Source: Paludibacteraceae bacterium (GTDB lineage Bacteria; Bacteroidota; Bacteroidia; Bacteroidales; Paludibacteraceae). From it: a stretch of DNA of 12,466 bases. The stretch lies in the NCBI GenBank assembly GCA_023227695.1, contig JALNVE010000059.1, positions 1-12,466 of the forward strand. The letters are read 5' to 3'. The translations under genes were made by a program, and so were the position numbers. This document shows positions 1 to 7,424 of the stretch, one piece after another; the stretch's first letter is position 1; every line of letters begins with the position of its first letter. The notes below the pieces were generated by a model. The model did not search any database. It saw only the letters and a list, made by a program, of their open reading frames with translations, and had not been told where the DNA came from.

Positions 1-54
1 TATCTCGGTTGGCAGTACTACTTCTGCCAACGCTATTAGTTGTTTTGTTTCCAT
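1..54 (-). CDS. Start of a leftward gene, possibly ISAon1-type transposase N-terminal protein (partial)
   Basis: Reading leftward from an ATG at 54-52, 18 codons stay open to the window edge and begin METKQLIALAEVVLPTEI. A short leucine-rich start of the form 'LA..VLP.E' resembles, from memory, the small N-terminal-region proteins of ISAon1-family insertion sequences that are common in Bacteroidales. Eighteen residues are too few to prove this; it could be any protein start. The ATG follows an AT-rich stretch without a clear ribosome binding site, as is usual in this phylum. The rest of the gene lies outside the window. Confidence 0.35.
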   Translation of the reverse strand, partial: METKQLIALAEVVLPTEI

Positions 55-182
55 GGTATAGAAACGTTGATACTTGGTTTTTTATGATATTTCTTTCCCC
101 ACTAAATTTCTACTGACCCCTTTCTTTTCCTTTCATATTCGTTACTTTTTTGTTGTAACGCTATTTCAGGACGTGACATTTT
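55..182. other. Non-coding stretch between the left-edge gene and the asd terminator
   Basis: No convincing gene lies here. Two small structures are visible: a pair of CCCC blocks (97-100 and 117-120) flanking an AT-rich 16-base core, and an inverted repeat CGTTAC/GTAACG at 140-145 and 155-160 with a 9-base T-rich loop. If the left-edge gene belongs to an insertion sequence, its end should fall in this stretch, but no confident terminal inverted repeat can be named because the other end is not in the window. Confidence 0.3.
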
Positions 183-220
183 CTAAAATGAAAAGAGGCT
201 GCATCTTTTTAGATACAGCC
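183..220 (-). terminator. Rho-independent terminator of asd
   Basis: On the minus strand a 9-bp stem (GGCTGTATC/GATGCAGCC, one internal A-C mismatch) at 197-220 with a TAAAAA loop is followed by a T-rich tail at 183-196. It lies about 35 bases after the asd stop codon and is oriented to end asd transcription before the left-edge gene. Confidence 0.8.
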
Positions 221-255
221 CCCATTCTATGACTTATTACATGCTTCGTTTTGCT

Positions 256-1266
256 TTATTTGATGTTTCCAACCTTGACAAGGTACTCAGCGATTTGAAC
301 AGCGTTCAAAGCAGCACCCTTCTTGATTTGGTCACCAACTAACCACAATGTCAAACCATTCTCGTTAGCTAAATCCTTACGAATACGACCTACGTAAACA
401 TCGTCCTTGCCTGCTACGAACAAAGGCATTGGATACTTTTTGTTGGCAGGATCATCTAACAACTGAAGATTCTCTCCATGTGCGATTGCTTCTTTAGCTT
501 GTTCTAAACTGATTGGCTTTTCAGTTTCGATCCAAACAGCTTCAGAGTGAGAACGAAGTGAAGGAACACGAACACACATAGCTGAACAGTTAACGTCGCT
601 GTGCATGATCTTCTTTGTTTCGTTGAACATTTTCATCTCCTCTTTCGTGTATCCGTTTTCAGTGAATACGTCGATTTGAGGGATTACGTTGTAGGCCAAC
701 TGATAAGCAAACTTGTTTACAGTAACTGGCTTGCCATCCAATACTTCGCGATATTGTTGCTCCAACTCATCCATAGCCGCAGAACCAGCACCACTAGCAG
801 CTTGGTAACTTGCTACGTGGATACGTTTGATGTGGCTTATCTTCTCCAATGGTTGTAATACAACCACCATCATGATGGTGGTGCAGTTTGGATTGGCAAT
901 GATTCCTCGAGGACGATTAAGCGCATCTTCTGCGTTGCATTCAGGAACAACCAAAGGCACATCGTTATCCATACGGAATGCACTTGAGTTGTCTATCATT
1001 ACTGCTCCATATTTCGTAATTGTTTCTGCGTATTCTTTAGAAATACTAGCACCGGCAGAGGTGAATGCGATGTCAATGTTTTTAAAGTCATCATTGTGCT
1101 TGAGTTCCTTGACTGTGTACTTCTTGCCCTTGAACTCATATTCGTTTCCGGCACTACGAGATGAGCCGAAAAGCACTAACTCTGACATTGGGAAATTTCT
1201 TTCCGCTAGCACGCGTAGGAACTCTTGTCCTACAGCTCCGCTTACACCAACAATTGCTACTCTCAT
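256..1266 (-). CDS. asd: Aspartate-semialdehyde dehydrogenase
   Basis: This enzyme reduces L-aspartyl-4-phosphate with NADPH to L-aspartate-4-semialdehyde in the cytoplasm. That is the branch point for lysine/diaminopimelate, threonine and methionine. The 336-residue length is normal for the family. Visible hallmarks are the Rossmann NADP-binding loop GVSGAVG (7-13), the adenine-ribose region GSSRSAG (34-40), the catalytic cysteine in NPNC (Cys128), the substrate-binding stretch EEMKMFNETKKI (209-220), and RVPSLRSH with the probable catalytic His240. The C-terminal NAD-fold helix (KKGAALNAVQIAEYL) is also present. The start at 1266 places the first beta strand (MRVAIVGV) directly at the N terminus, as expected. 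It is divergent from the lamin-tail gene and followed by its own terminator, so it is probably monocistronic. I see no frameshift or missing key residue. Confidence 0.96.
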   Translation of the reverse strand: MRVAIVGVSGAVGQEFLRVLAERNFPMSELVLFGSSRSAGNEYEFKGKKYTVKELKHNDDFKNIDIAFTSAGASISKEYAETITKYGAVMIDNSSAFRMDNDVPLVVPECNAEDALNRPRGIIANPNCTTIMMVVVLQPLEKISHIKRIHVASYQAASGAGSAAMDELEQQYREVLDGKPVTVNKFAYQLAYNVIPQIDVFTENGYTKEEMKMFNETKKIMHSDVNCSAMCVRVPSLRSHSEAVWIETEKPISLEQAKEAIAHGENLQLLDDPANKKYPMPLFVAGKDDVYVGRIRKDLANENGLTLWLVGDQIKKGAALNAVQIAEYLVKVGNIK

Positions 1267-1290
1267 TCTTTGTTATTTTTAGTTAACTGA

Positions 1291-1320
1291 TTGAACTTTA
1301 CGAAAATAGATGTATCTTCG
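1291..1320 (+). promoter_or_regulatory. Candidate promoter of the lamin-tail gene (TTG ... 19 bases ... TATCTTCG)
   Basis: TTG at 1291-1293 and TATCTTCG at 1313-1320 (one mismatch to TAnnTTTG) are 19 bases apart, the normal spacing in Bacteroidota. The start point would be near 1327, which falls downstream of an ATG at 1310 and supports translation from the ATG at 1367. A second possible -7 element, AAAGTTTG (1323-1330), lies just downstream. Confidence 0.45.
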
Positions 1321-1326
1321 TAAAAG

Positions 1327-1336
1327 TTTGTACAAA
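1327..1336. repeat. Palindrome TTTGTACAAA between two opposed promoters
   Basis: A perfect 10-base palindrome. On the minus strand its last bases belong to the TATCTTTG element of asd, and on the plus strand it begins at the predicted start point of the lamin-tail transcript. It could be an operator, or simply the product of two TTTG promoter elements facing each other. Confidence 0.35.
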
Positions 1337-1340
1337 GATA
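1333..1340 (-). promoter_or_regulatory. Candidate asd promoter (-7 element TATCTTTG)
   Basis: On the minus strand TATCTTTG matches the Bacteroidota sigma-70 -7 consensus TAnnTTTG exactly. Transcription would start near 1326 and give a leader of roughly 60 bases before the asd ATG. No good TTTG-like -33 element is visible at the expected distance (about 1360), so the call rests on the -7 match and position alone. Confidence 0.5.
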
Positions 1341-1366
1341 ATTCTTTAACTAATAAAATTGTAAAA

Positions 1367-3094
1367 ATGAGACTGTTTTCTTTGCTAGTTTTTTTGCATC
1401 TTCTTGTTTTGCCTGCTTTTGGAACACCAATCTCTGTCTTTTTTGATGGAAATCAACCGCTTTCAGAATGGTCGGGCGACAATTCTAGTTTTGTCTTTTC
1501 TAATGGTCAACTGCGTTTGCAGGCTCTGCCAGGTGGAAAAGTCGCGTACTTGTCTATGCCTTCCACTTCGATGGACGATGCGGAATGGCGACTCTCTCTT
1601 CAGATGGATTTCAACCCGTCAGGTTCTAATCTTTTTCGTTTTTATCTATGCAGTGATACGCATTCTCTTCGTGATTCATTGAATGGGTATTTCCTGCAAA
1701 TAGGAAATGCTTCCGACCAGATTTTGCTTTATCGGCAGACGGGCGTTTCTGTGAAGAAACTTGCAGCAGGAGAAACACTCAGGTTAAACAGAGATTCTCT
1801 TCATCTTATTGTCCGCGTTACGCGTTCGCAATCAGGAGAGTGGCATGTTTATTCGAAAATGAAGCATGAATCCAGCTTTTTGGAGGAGTGTAGCGTGGTG
1901 GATACAGTCTGGCGAAGCTCTTATTATTGCGGCTTTTATTGTAAATATTCTTCTACCCGAAACAAGGCATTTGCCTTTGATTCCCTGTTTGTTGATGGAA
2001 AAACGTTTTTGGATACAGAATCTCCAGTTGTTAATAATATTGCTTATTCTGACAGTTTGATTAAAATCACCTTTTCGGAGAAAATCGATGCGAGAGTCTT
2101 TAAATTTAAAGTGGATGATTGTCCACTTTCTGCCAAATGGAATTCTGGCTTTTCTGAGTTGACTCTATCATTTCTTTCTCCTTTGAAGTCTGGTGATTTA
2201 TATGAATTGCATTTGATGGAGATGAAAGATATGGCGGGTAATGCATTGCCTGACACTGTTTGGAGGTTTGGTCTTCCGGAAAAATGCATGCCGAAAGATG
2301 TCATAATCAATGAGGTGTTGTTCAATCCTTTTGAAGATGGAACCGATTACGTCGAACTTTACAATAGGAGTTCGAAAATGCTGGATGTGTCAAATCTGCT
2401 TTTGGCCACTTATCGTTCAGATGGTTCTATCTATTCGGCTAAGAAGATCGGAAGCAAATTTTTGTTTCCAAAAGAATATCTGTTGTTGACTGCAGATAAA
2501 TATGCAGTTTGTACTTTTTATGATTGTCTTGCAGAAGAGGCCTTTCTCGAAATGGATAAGTTGCCAGCATACGGAAATGAGAAGGGTTGCGTAGTGTTGA
2601 TTGATAAGGATAGTTTGCTGATTGATGATTTCTGCTATGCAGCCTCCATGCATGATGAATTTCTCCAAAACAGGAAGGGTGTCTCTTTGGAACGTTGTTC
2701 GCCAGACGGAAATGTTTGGCGTTCTGCCTCGGCTGCATCTGGTTTTGGCACACCTGGTTATGGAAATTCCATGCATTTGACGGAGGTGGATGAGGTCAGC
2801 ATGCTTGCAGAGGTCTGTTATCCATATCAAGATGAATCAGGCTTTTTGAAGATTAAATATTCATTTTCTCAAGATAGTTATGTGGCAACAGTGAATATCT
2901 ATAATATGAATGGCATTTGTGTTCGAACTTTAGCCGACCATCTTCGTCTTTCATCTCAGGGCACTTTAGAGTGGGATGGATGCGATGACAACGGAAATGT
3001 TTTATCTGTTGCGCCATATATCATCTTGTTCGAGGCAAATGATGCCAACGGTCATACGGTTAGTGAAAGATTTGTTTGTGTGGTATCATGGTAA
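1367..3094 (+). CDS. Exported lamin-tail-domain protein with Ig-like and FlgD-like C-terminal domains
   Basis: The chosen start (1367) gives a 575-residue protein opening with a classic signal peptide (MRLFSLLVFLHLLVLPAFG, cleavage near residue 19). An ATG at 1310 would add 19 polar residues in front of it and overlaps the predicted promoter, so it is disfavoured. Domains in order: an N-terminal beta-sandwich resembling LamG/concanavalin folds (about 24-212); a bacterial Ig-like (Big_5/SbsA-type) domain (about 219-303, 'ITFSEKID', 'DMAGNALPD'); a lamin tail domain (about 309-470, with 'INEVLFNP', 'DYVELYN' and 'GFGTPGYGN'); and a FlgD-like Ig repeat at the C terminus (about 493-575, 'VNIYNMNG', 'WDGCDDNGN'). 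The last domain resembles those at the end of many secreted Bacteroidota proteins, including type IX cargo. No catalytic motif is visible; a surface or envelope binding role is likely. Its codons favour T at the third position, unlike the receptor gene downstream. Confidence 0.8.
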   Translation: MRLFSLLVFLHLLVLPAFGTPISVFFDGNQPLSEWSGDNSSFVFSNGQLRLQALPGGKVAYLSMPSTSMDDAEWRLSLQMDFNPSGSNLFRFYLCSDTHSLRDSLNGYFLQIGNASDQILLYRQTGVSVKKLAAGETLRLNRDSLHLIVRVTRSQSGEWHVYSKMKHESSFLEECSVVDTVWRSSYYCGFYCKYSSTRNKAFAFDSLFVDGKTFLDTESPVVNNIAYSDSLIKITFSEKIDARVFKFKVDDCPLSAKWNSGFSELTLSFLSPLKSGDLYELHLMEMKDMAGNALPDTVWRFGLPEKCMPKDVIINEVLFNPFEDGTDYVELYNRSSKMLDVSNLLLATYRSDGSIYSAKKIGSKFLFPKEYLLLTADKYAVCTFYDCLAEEAFLEMDKLPAYGNEKGCVVLIDKDSLLIDDFCYAASMHDEFLQNRKGVSLERCSPDGNVWRSASAASGFGTPGYGNSMHLTEVDEVSMLAEVCYPYQDESGFLKIKYSFSQDSYVATVNIYNMNGICVRTLADHLRLSSQGTLEWDGCDDNGNVLSVAPYIILFEANDANGHTVSERFVCVVSW

Positions 3095-3326
3095 GTGTTT
3101 GATTTTGAAATGTTTGATTTTTGACGTATTCTGATTTTTTTTATGATGATACTTAAAAAATGTTTTAAAATAATTGTTATTGACAATTGAATGTTTTACT
3201 TGATAAAAAGTTTATTCTTACAACAAAAAAATGTCTAAATAGAACCATAACAACAAACACGAAGACTACATCTGTTTCTTAAATCCTTAAAACTTTTCCT
3301 TTCCGGCATTTTTCCACGTCACAAAG
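3095..3326. other. AT-rich intergenic region between the lamin-tail and receptor genes
   Basis: About 300 bases separate the lamin-tail stop from the small ORF at 3401. No gene, tRNA or recognisable riboswitch is seen. There are T-rich runs (for example near 3137-3142) but no strong GC stem, so no terminator can be assigned to the upstream gene. The right part contains the promoter-like element listed separately. Confidence 0.5.
3096..3121 (+). repeat. Short tandem direct repeat TGTTTGATTTT (two copies)
   Basis: The 11-mer occurs at 3096-3106 and 3111-3121, separated by GAAA, directly after the lamin-tail stop codon. It is too short and AT-rich to exclude chance. Confidence 0.5.
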
Positions 3327-3358
3327 TTTCATCTATAAGAGAGAAAAATTTAACTTTG
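3327..3358 (+). promoter_or_regulatory. Candidate promoter of the receptor-transporter-kinase genes
   Basis: TAACTTTG (3351-3358) matches TAnnTTTG exactly. TTTC (3327-3330) sits 20 bases upstream as a near match to the -33 TTTG. Transcription would begin near 3365, giving a leader of about 145 bases that contains the 37-codon ORF at 3401. It is the best promoter match upstream of the TonB-dependent receptor; no comparable element is seen in the short gaps before the transporter or kinase. Confidence 0.6.
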
Positions 3359-3400
3359 CATATAACTGACAGATTCTTTTTGTAAACAATTATATACCAA

Positions 3401-3514
3401 ATGAAATTTAGTGGATTTTTGAACGTTTACTATTTGTCAGAGTCTCGACAAGAGGCATTTATTAGAAAAGAAGGCTGGAAAGAAGCAGTCTCTTTACAAC
3501 CAAAGATTAAATGA
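3401..3514 (+). CDS. Small 37-codon ORF overlapping the receptor start (possible leader peptide)
   Basis: An ATG at 3401, 43 bases downstream of the -7 element, opens a frame that starts MKFSGFLNVYYLSES, continues with a charged middle (RQEAF, RKEGWKEA) and ends ...LQPKIK. Its TGA stop at 3512-3514 overlaps the receptor ATG at 3511-3513 in an ATGA arrangement, the usual geometry for translational coupling. I recognise no family. It has no clear signal peptide or membrane helix, and whether it is translated is unknown. The alternative is that this is simply untranslated leader in which a frame stays open by chance; 37 codons is short enough for that. Confidence 0.35.
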   Translation: MKFSGFLNVYYLSESRQEAFIRKEGWKEAVSLQPKIK

Positions 3515-5925
3515 AAAAGAACTTATTACTATTCATATTCATCCTATTAGGAACAATTGGAGAAACATCCGCCAAGACGATACACATCTCGGGAAAGGTA
3601 ACTGACGGGGAAGGTGTAGCGATGGAGTTTGTCAACATCTCCGTCAAAGGCACTTCGCAAGGATGCAGAACAGACAGCGCTGGCCGCTTCGAATTTGGAC
3701 CTACTACCGAAAAAGACTCCATCACCCTACTCTTCTCTTTTATTGGTTTCAAAGACGTAGAAAGAGCTTTTTCAACCAAAGGCAACGACATCACCATCCG
3801 CCAAAAGATGGAAGAGACAAGTTATAGCCTTGACGATATCGTCGTAAAAGAGTATAAGAAACAGTCTAATACATTACAAACCATTGACCTTACAGGTTTA
3901 AAATCGATTCCTAGCACATCTGGTTCAATTGAATCCATCATCACAACGCAAGCGGGCGTAAGTGCCAATAACGAACTGAGTTCTCAATACTCGGTAAGAG
4001 GCGGCAACTACGACGAGAACATCGTCTATGTAAATGACATTGAAGTTTACAGACCACTATTAATCAGAGCTGGCCAACAGGAAGGTTTAAGTTTTGTCAA
4101 CCCAGATTTGGTGGGCGAAGTCAAATTCTCTTCAGGAGGATTCAGCGCACAATATGGCGACAAGATGGCTTCTGTTTTGGACATTCAATACAAAAAGCCG
4201 AAAGCATTTGAAGGTTCCGTTTCTGCCAGCCTACTAGGCGCATCTGCCTACTTGGGTTCATCTAATAAAAAGTTCACTCAAGTTCATGGCGTCAGATACA
4301 AAACATCCTCTTATCTGCTAGGTTCTTTGGAAACTGAAGGCGAATACGATCCGAACTTCTTCGATTATCAGACCTTCATGACCTATCAATTCACGAAAAA
4401 GAGCGAGCTCACTTTTTTAGGAAACTATTCAAGAAACAGCTACAACTTCGAGCCCAAGAGTAGAGAAACCTCTTTCGGAACGATGACCAACATGAAATCA
4501 TTTACCGTCTACTTCGACGGTCAAGAAAAGGATTTATTCCAAACCCTTTTCGGTGCAATGACATTCAACTACAAACCGCTTGACAACACGAAGTTAGGAT
4601 TGATGTTATCTTCTTTCAATACATTAGAAAGCGAAACCTACGACATTGCAGGAGAGTACCGTTTAGGAGATGTTGACGGCAGCAACACAGCTGCAACAGA
4701 TTTGAGCGAAGGTATCGGCAAATACCAAGAACATGCCAGAAACTACTTGAATGCAACGGTGATGAACATCTCACAACTGGGTGTTGTTAATCTTCCTAAC
4801 AACGAGATTAAATGGGGATTGACTTATCAACGTGAGACCGTGAAAGACAAAGTGAACGAATGGGAAATGAGAGATTCTGCAGGATACTCCATCCCTGTGC
4901 ACCAAGACTATCTCGCATTATACAACAATTTGAATGCAGATTACACGATAAACTCGAACCGATATATGGCTTACCTTCAAGACACTTACAGCAAGAGATA
5001 TTCCTTCGGAAAAATCATCGTCAACGGAGGTGTCAGAGCCAATTATTGGGACTTCAACAAAGAGTTGCTTGTCAGCCCAAGAGCCAACATCGCATGGTTC
5101 CCTAATTGGAAGAAGAACTTTGGTCTTAGATTAGCAACTGGTATCTATTACCAAGCGCCTTACTTCAAAGAAATCAGGGATACATTCGTCTCTGAAAACG
5201 GAAATGTGGAAATAAAACTCAATGATAAGATCAAAGCACAACGCTCTTTCCAAATATTACTTGGTAGCGACTATTACTTCCGCTCTTGGGATAGACCGTT
5301 CAAGTTCACGACTGAAGTTTATTTCAAATACATAGACCGCATCAACCCTTATACGGTAGACAACGTGAAGATTGTTTATGTAGGCGACAACTGTGCAGAC
5401 GGATATGCAGCAGGATTAGACACCAAGATTTTCGGTGAATTTGTGCCCGGTGCAGACTCTTGGATTTCCCTATCCCTCATGCAGACGAAAGAGAATATCT
5501 ATGGAGACGGCAAAGATTATATTTCCAGACCAACCGACCAGTTGTACAATATCTCTCTTTTCTTCCAAGATTATATTCCTGGCTATTCAAAATTGAAATT
5601 CAATATCAAGTTAGTTTGGATTGACGGACTGCCATTCTCGCCTCCTCACAGCAACCGTGCAGACTACGAATTCCGCACACCCGATTACCGACGTGTTGAC
5701 ATGGGTGTTGCCTACCTACTCCAAAAAGGGAAGGATAAAATCATGAGTAAAAAGATTTTGTCTTGGGCTAAAACTTTGTCGTTTAATTTAGAATTCTTTA
5801 ATTTGTTAGATATTAAGAACGTCAACTCCTACTATTGGGTAACTGACGTTTCGAACATGCAATATGCAGTACCTAATTATTTGACAGGAAGACGTTTAAA
5901 CTTTAAGATTCAAGCTGATTTTTAA
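3511..5925 (+). CDS. TonB-dependent outer-membrane receptor (not SusC-paired)
   Basis: A TonB-ExbBD-energised outer-membrane transporter of 804 residues. A signal peptide (about 1-21, MKKNLLLFIFILLG...SA) leads into a carboxypeptidase-regulatory-like beta-sandwich (about 25-100, 'ISGKVTDGEGVAMEFVNISV'). A short segment 'SLDDIVVKEYK' (106-116) may serve as the TonB contact. Then come the plug domain (about 120-230, 'SVRGGNYDENIVYVNDIEVY', 'GGFSAQYGDKMASVLDI') and a 22-strand-type barrel rich in alternating aromatic residues that ends in Phe. An in-frame stop (TAA, 3508-3510) directly precedes the ATG, so the start is secure. At about 800 residues it is shorter than typical SusC proteins (about 1000), and no SusD-like lipoprotein gene is adjacent. 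The sugar transporter follows 38 bases later, suggesting co-transcription. The ligand cannot be read from the sequence. Confidence 0.9.
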   Translation: MKKNLLLFIFILLGTIGETSAKTIHISGKVTDGEGVAMEFVNISVKGTSQGCRTDSAGRFEFGPTTEKDSITLLFSFIGFKDVERAFSTKGNDITIRQKMEETSYSLDDIVVKEYKKQSNTLQTIDLTGLKSIPSTSGSIESIITTQAGVSANNELSSQYSVRGGNYDENIVYVNDIEVYRPLLIRAGQQEGLSFVNPDLVGEVKFSSGGFSAQYGDKMASVLDIQYKKPKAFEGSVSASLLGASAYLGSSNKKFTQVHGVRYKTSSYLLGSLETEGEYDPNFFDYQTFMTYQFTKKSELTFLGNYSRNSYNFEPKSRETSFGTMTNMKSFTVYFDGQEKDLFQTLFGAMTFNYKPLDNTKLGLMLSSFNTLESETYDIAGEYRLGDVDGSNTAATDLSEGIGKYQEHARNYLNATVMNISQLGVVNLPNNEIKWGLTYQRETVKDKVNEWEMRDSAGYSIPVHQDYLALYNNLNADYTINSNRYMAYLQDTYSKRYSFGKIIVNGGVRANYWDFNKELLVSPRANIAWFPNWKKNFGLRLATGIYYQAPYFKEIRDTFVSENGNVEIKLNDKIKAQRSFQILLGSDYYFRSWDRPFKFTTEVYFKYIDRINPYTVDNVKIVYVGDNCADGYAAGLDTKIFGEFVPGADSWISLSLMQTKENIYGDGKDYISRPTDQLYNISLFFQDYIPGYSKLKFNIKLVWIDGLPFSPPHSNRADYEFRTPDYRRVDMGVAYLLQKGKDKIMSKKILSWAKTLSFNLEFFNLLDIKNVNSYYWVTDVSNMQYAVPNYLTGRRLNFKIQADF

Positions 5926-5963
5926 TAACAAAAACCAATAAAGATTATATAAAAAAGAAAAAA

Positions 5964-7406
5964 ATGGAAAATACAAAATCCCAAAGCTATCTAGTTCCAT
6001 TAGTGACCCTTACCACATTGTTTTTCATGTGGGGATTCATCACTTGTATGAACGACATTCTCATCCCTTACTTGAAGGGAGTATTTGAACTAACCCACTT
6101 CCAGTCAAATTTGGTTCAGTTCGCATTTTTCACCGCCTATTTTATCATCTCACTCATCTACTTTGTAGTTTCAGCTACAGTAGGCGACCCTATCCGCAGA
6201 ATAGGATACAAAAACACAATTGTTTCAGGACTTCTCATCTCTGCAGTGGCTTGTTTTCTTTTCTTTTGGGAAGCAAAGTCTCAGAATCCTCAATTCATCA
6301 TTTTCCTATCGGCTTTATTCCTTTTAGGAACAGGATTTACTTTCCTTCAGATTGCTGCCAATCCGTTGGTTGCTATTTTAGGAACTCCACAAACGGCATC
6401 CAGCCGTCTTAATCTTTCTCAAGGATTCAACTCATTAGGAACAACAATTGCCCCTGTAATTGGAGGTTTCTTCATATTCAATTATTTCAAGGGTTCAGAA
6501 GGTGCATCTGCCGTTCAAATTCCATACTTGGTTTTGGCCAGCGTTCTGTTGCTTCTTGCAGGTATCATCTTCTTCTCTGAAATACCTAATGTGGAAAGTT
6601 CTAATGCAAACGACTCTGAAAATGACAGTAAAATAGGTGCGTTAAAACACCCACACTTGGTTTTCGGTATGCTCGGTATCTTCTGTTATGTTGGAGGTGA
6701 GGTAACCATCGGAAGTAACCTTGTTTCTTTTATGAAAGAGACTCACGGAATGGCAGAAGAGACAGCAAGTTCATTGCTCGCATTTTACTGGGGAGGTGCA
6801 ATGATAGGACGTTTCATGGGTTCTATCTCAATGAGCCAAATGGAAAACAAAAAGAAATATCTATACATGGCTTTAACAGCAATCGCTGCCTTCGCTTTGA
6901 TCTTCACAATCACTGGAAAGTTAGATTTCTGCGGAGAAAACATCATGGCTCAGATTTCAGCGCATTTCAAAGATGTGTCATTATACTTGATATTCCTTGT
7001 TCTTAATTACTTAGTTTTCATCGCTGCGAAGTCTATTCCTTCAAGAACATTGGGTCTATTCGCTATCGTCAACATGATTCTTATTGTTACGATGCTTAAC
7101 ACAACAGGACATATTTCATTGTGGGTTATCCTTTCTGTAGGTTTGTTCAACTCCATCATGTTCTCTAATGTATTTACTTTGGCCATCGACGGATTGGGAA
7201 AATACACATCTCAAGGTTCTTCATTGCTAGTCATGATGATCCTTGGAGGTGCAGTAGTTCCTCCTCTTCAAGGTTTACTTGCTGACTTAGCCAATCCACA
7301 ACTTGCATTCGCAGTACCTTTGATTTGCTATGCTTACCTTGTTTGGTACGGTTTCAAAGGATGCAAAATCGGAAAAGCTCAAACAGAAGAAGAAAAATCA
7401 ATTTAA
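5964..7406 (+). CDS. gluP: FHS-family sugar:H+ symporter, glucose/galactose (GluP) type
   Basis: A 480-residue inner-membrane protein of the major facilitator superfamily with about 12 hydrophobic segments and a polar loop (about 210-229) between the two halves. It matches the fucose/galactose/glucose symporter family by 'FMWGFITCMNDILIPYL' near the N terminus, 'LQIAANPLVAILG' (128-140), 'RLNLSQGFNSLGT' (148-160), and 'QGSSLLVMMILGGAVVPPLQG' in the second half. Asp31 in NDIL corresponds to the proton-coupling Asp46 of E. coli FucP. The FucP Glu135 position (LETAANP) is Gln129 here, as I recall for the GluP-like branch, which favours glucose/galactose over L-fucose. It sits between the TonB-dependent receptor (38 bases upstream) and a ROK kinase (18 bases downstream), a pairing that fits hexose import followed by phosphorylation. 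Substrate is inferred. Confidence 0.85.
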   Translation: MENTKSQSYLVPLVTLTTLFFMWGFITCMNDILIPYLKGVFELTHFQSNLVQFAFFTAYFIISLIYFVVSATVGDPIRRIGYKNTIVSGLLISAVACFLFFWEAKSQNPQFIIFLSALFLLGTGFTFLQIAANPLVAILGTPQTASSRLNLSQGFNSLGTTIAPVIGGFFIFNYFKGSEGASAVQIPYLVLASVLLLLAGIIFFSEIPNVESSNANDSENDSKIGALKHPHLVFGMLGIFCYVGGEVTIGSNLVSFMKETHGMAEETASSLLAFYWGGAMIGRFMGSISMSQMENKKKYLYMALTAIAAFALIFTITGKLDFCGENIMAQISAHFKDVSLYLIFLVLNYLVFIAAKSIPSRTLGLFAIVNMILIVTMLNTTGHISLWVILSVGLFNSIMFSNVFTLAIDGLGKYTSQGSSLLVMMILGGAVVPPLQGLLADLANPQLAFAVPLICYAYLVWYGFKGCKIGKAQTEEEKSI

Positions 7407-7424
7407 TTATAAATAAAATATATT

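Noticed and set aside
140..160. CGTTAC/GTAACG inverted repeat as a terminator
   Set aside because: Only a 6-bp stem with a 9-base loop and no T-run directly following; it was left as a minor structure.
827..1282. Plus-strand 151-codon open frame over asd
   Set aside because: It is the antisense shadow of the conserved asd reading frame, with no signal or domain of its own.
1310..1366. Upstream ATG at 1310 as the start of the lamin-tail protein
   Set aside because: It would place 19 polar residues before an otherwise textbook signal peptide, and the ATG overlaps the predicted promoter. The ATG at 1367 fits export.
2417..2830. Open frame antisense to the lamin-tail gene
   Set aside because: It lies wholly inside a well-supported gene, has an implausible Cys/His/Ile-rich composition and no recognisable domain.
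3095..3510. Riboswitch, tRNA or CRISPR in the largest intergenic gap
   Set aside because: No conserved riboswitch core, cloverleaf or regularly spaced repeat could be found by eye; only promoter-like motifs and the small ORF are supported.
3511..5925. Assignment of the receptor as SusC
   Set aside because: No SusD gene is adjacent, the protein is about 200 residues shorter than SusC, and the usual SusC-type segment before the plug is not seen.
5964..7406. Assignment of the transporter as an L-fucose permease
   Set aside because: The essential FucP Glu is Gln here and the neighbour is a ROK kinase; no fucose isomerase, fuculokinase or aldolase genes are present.
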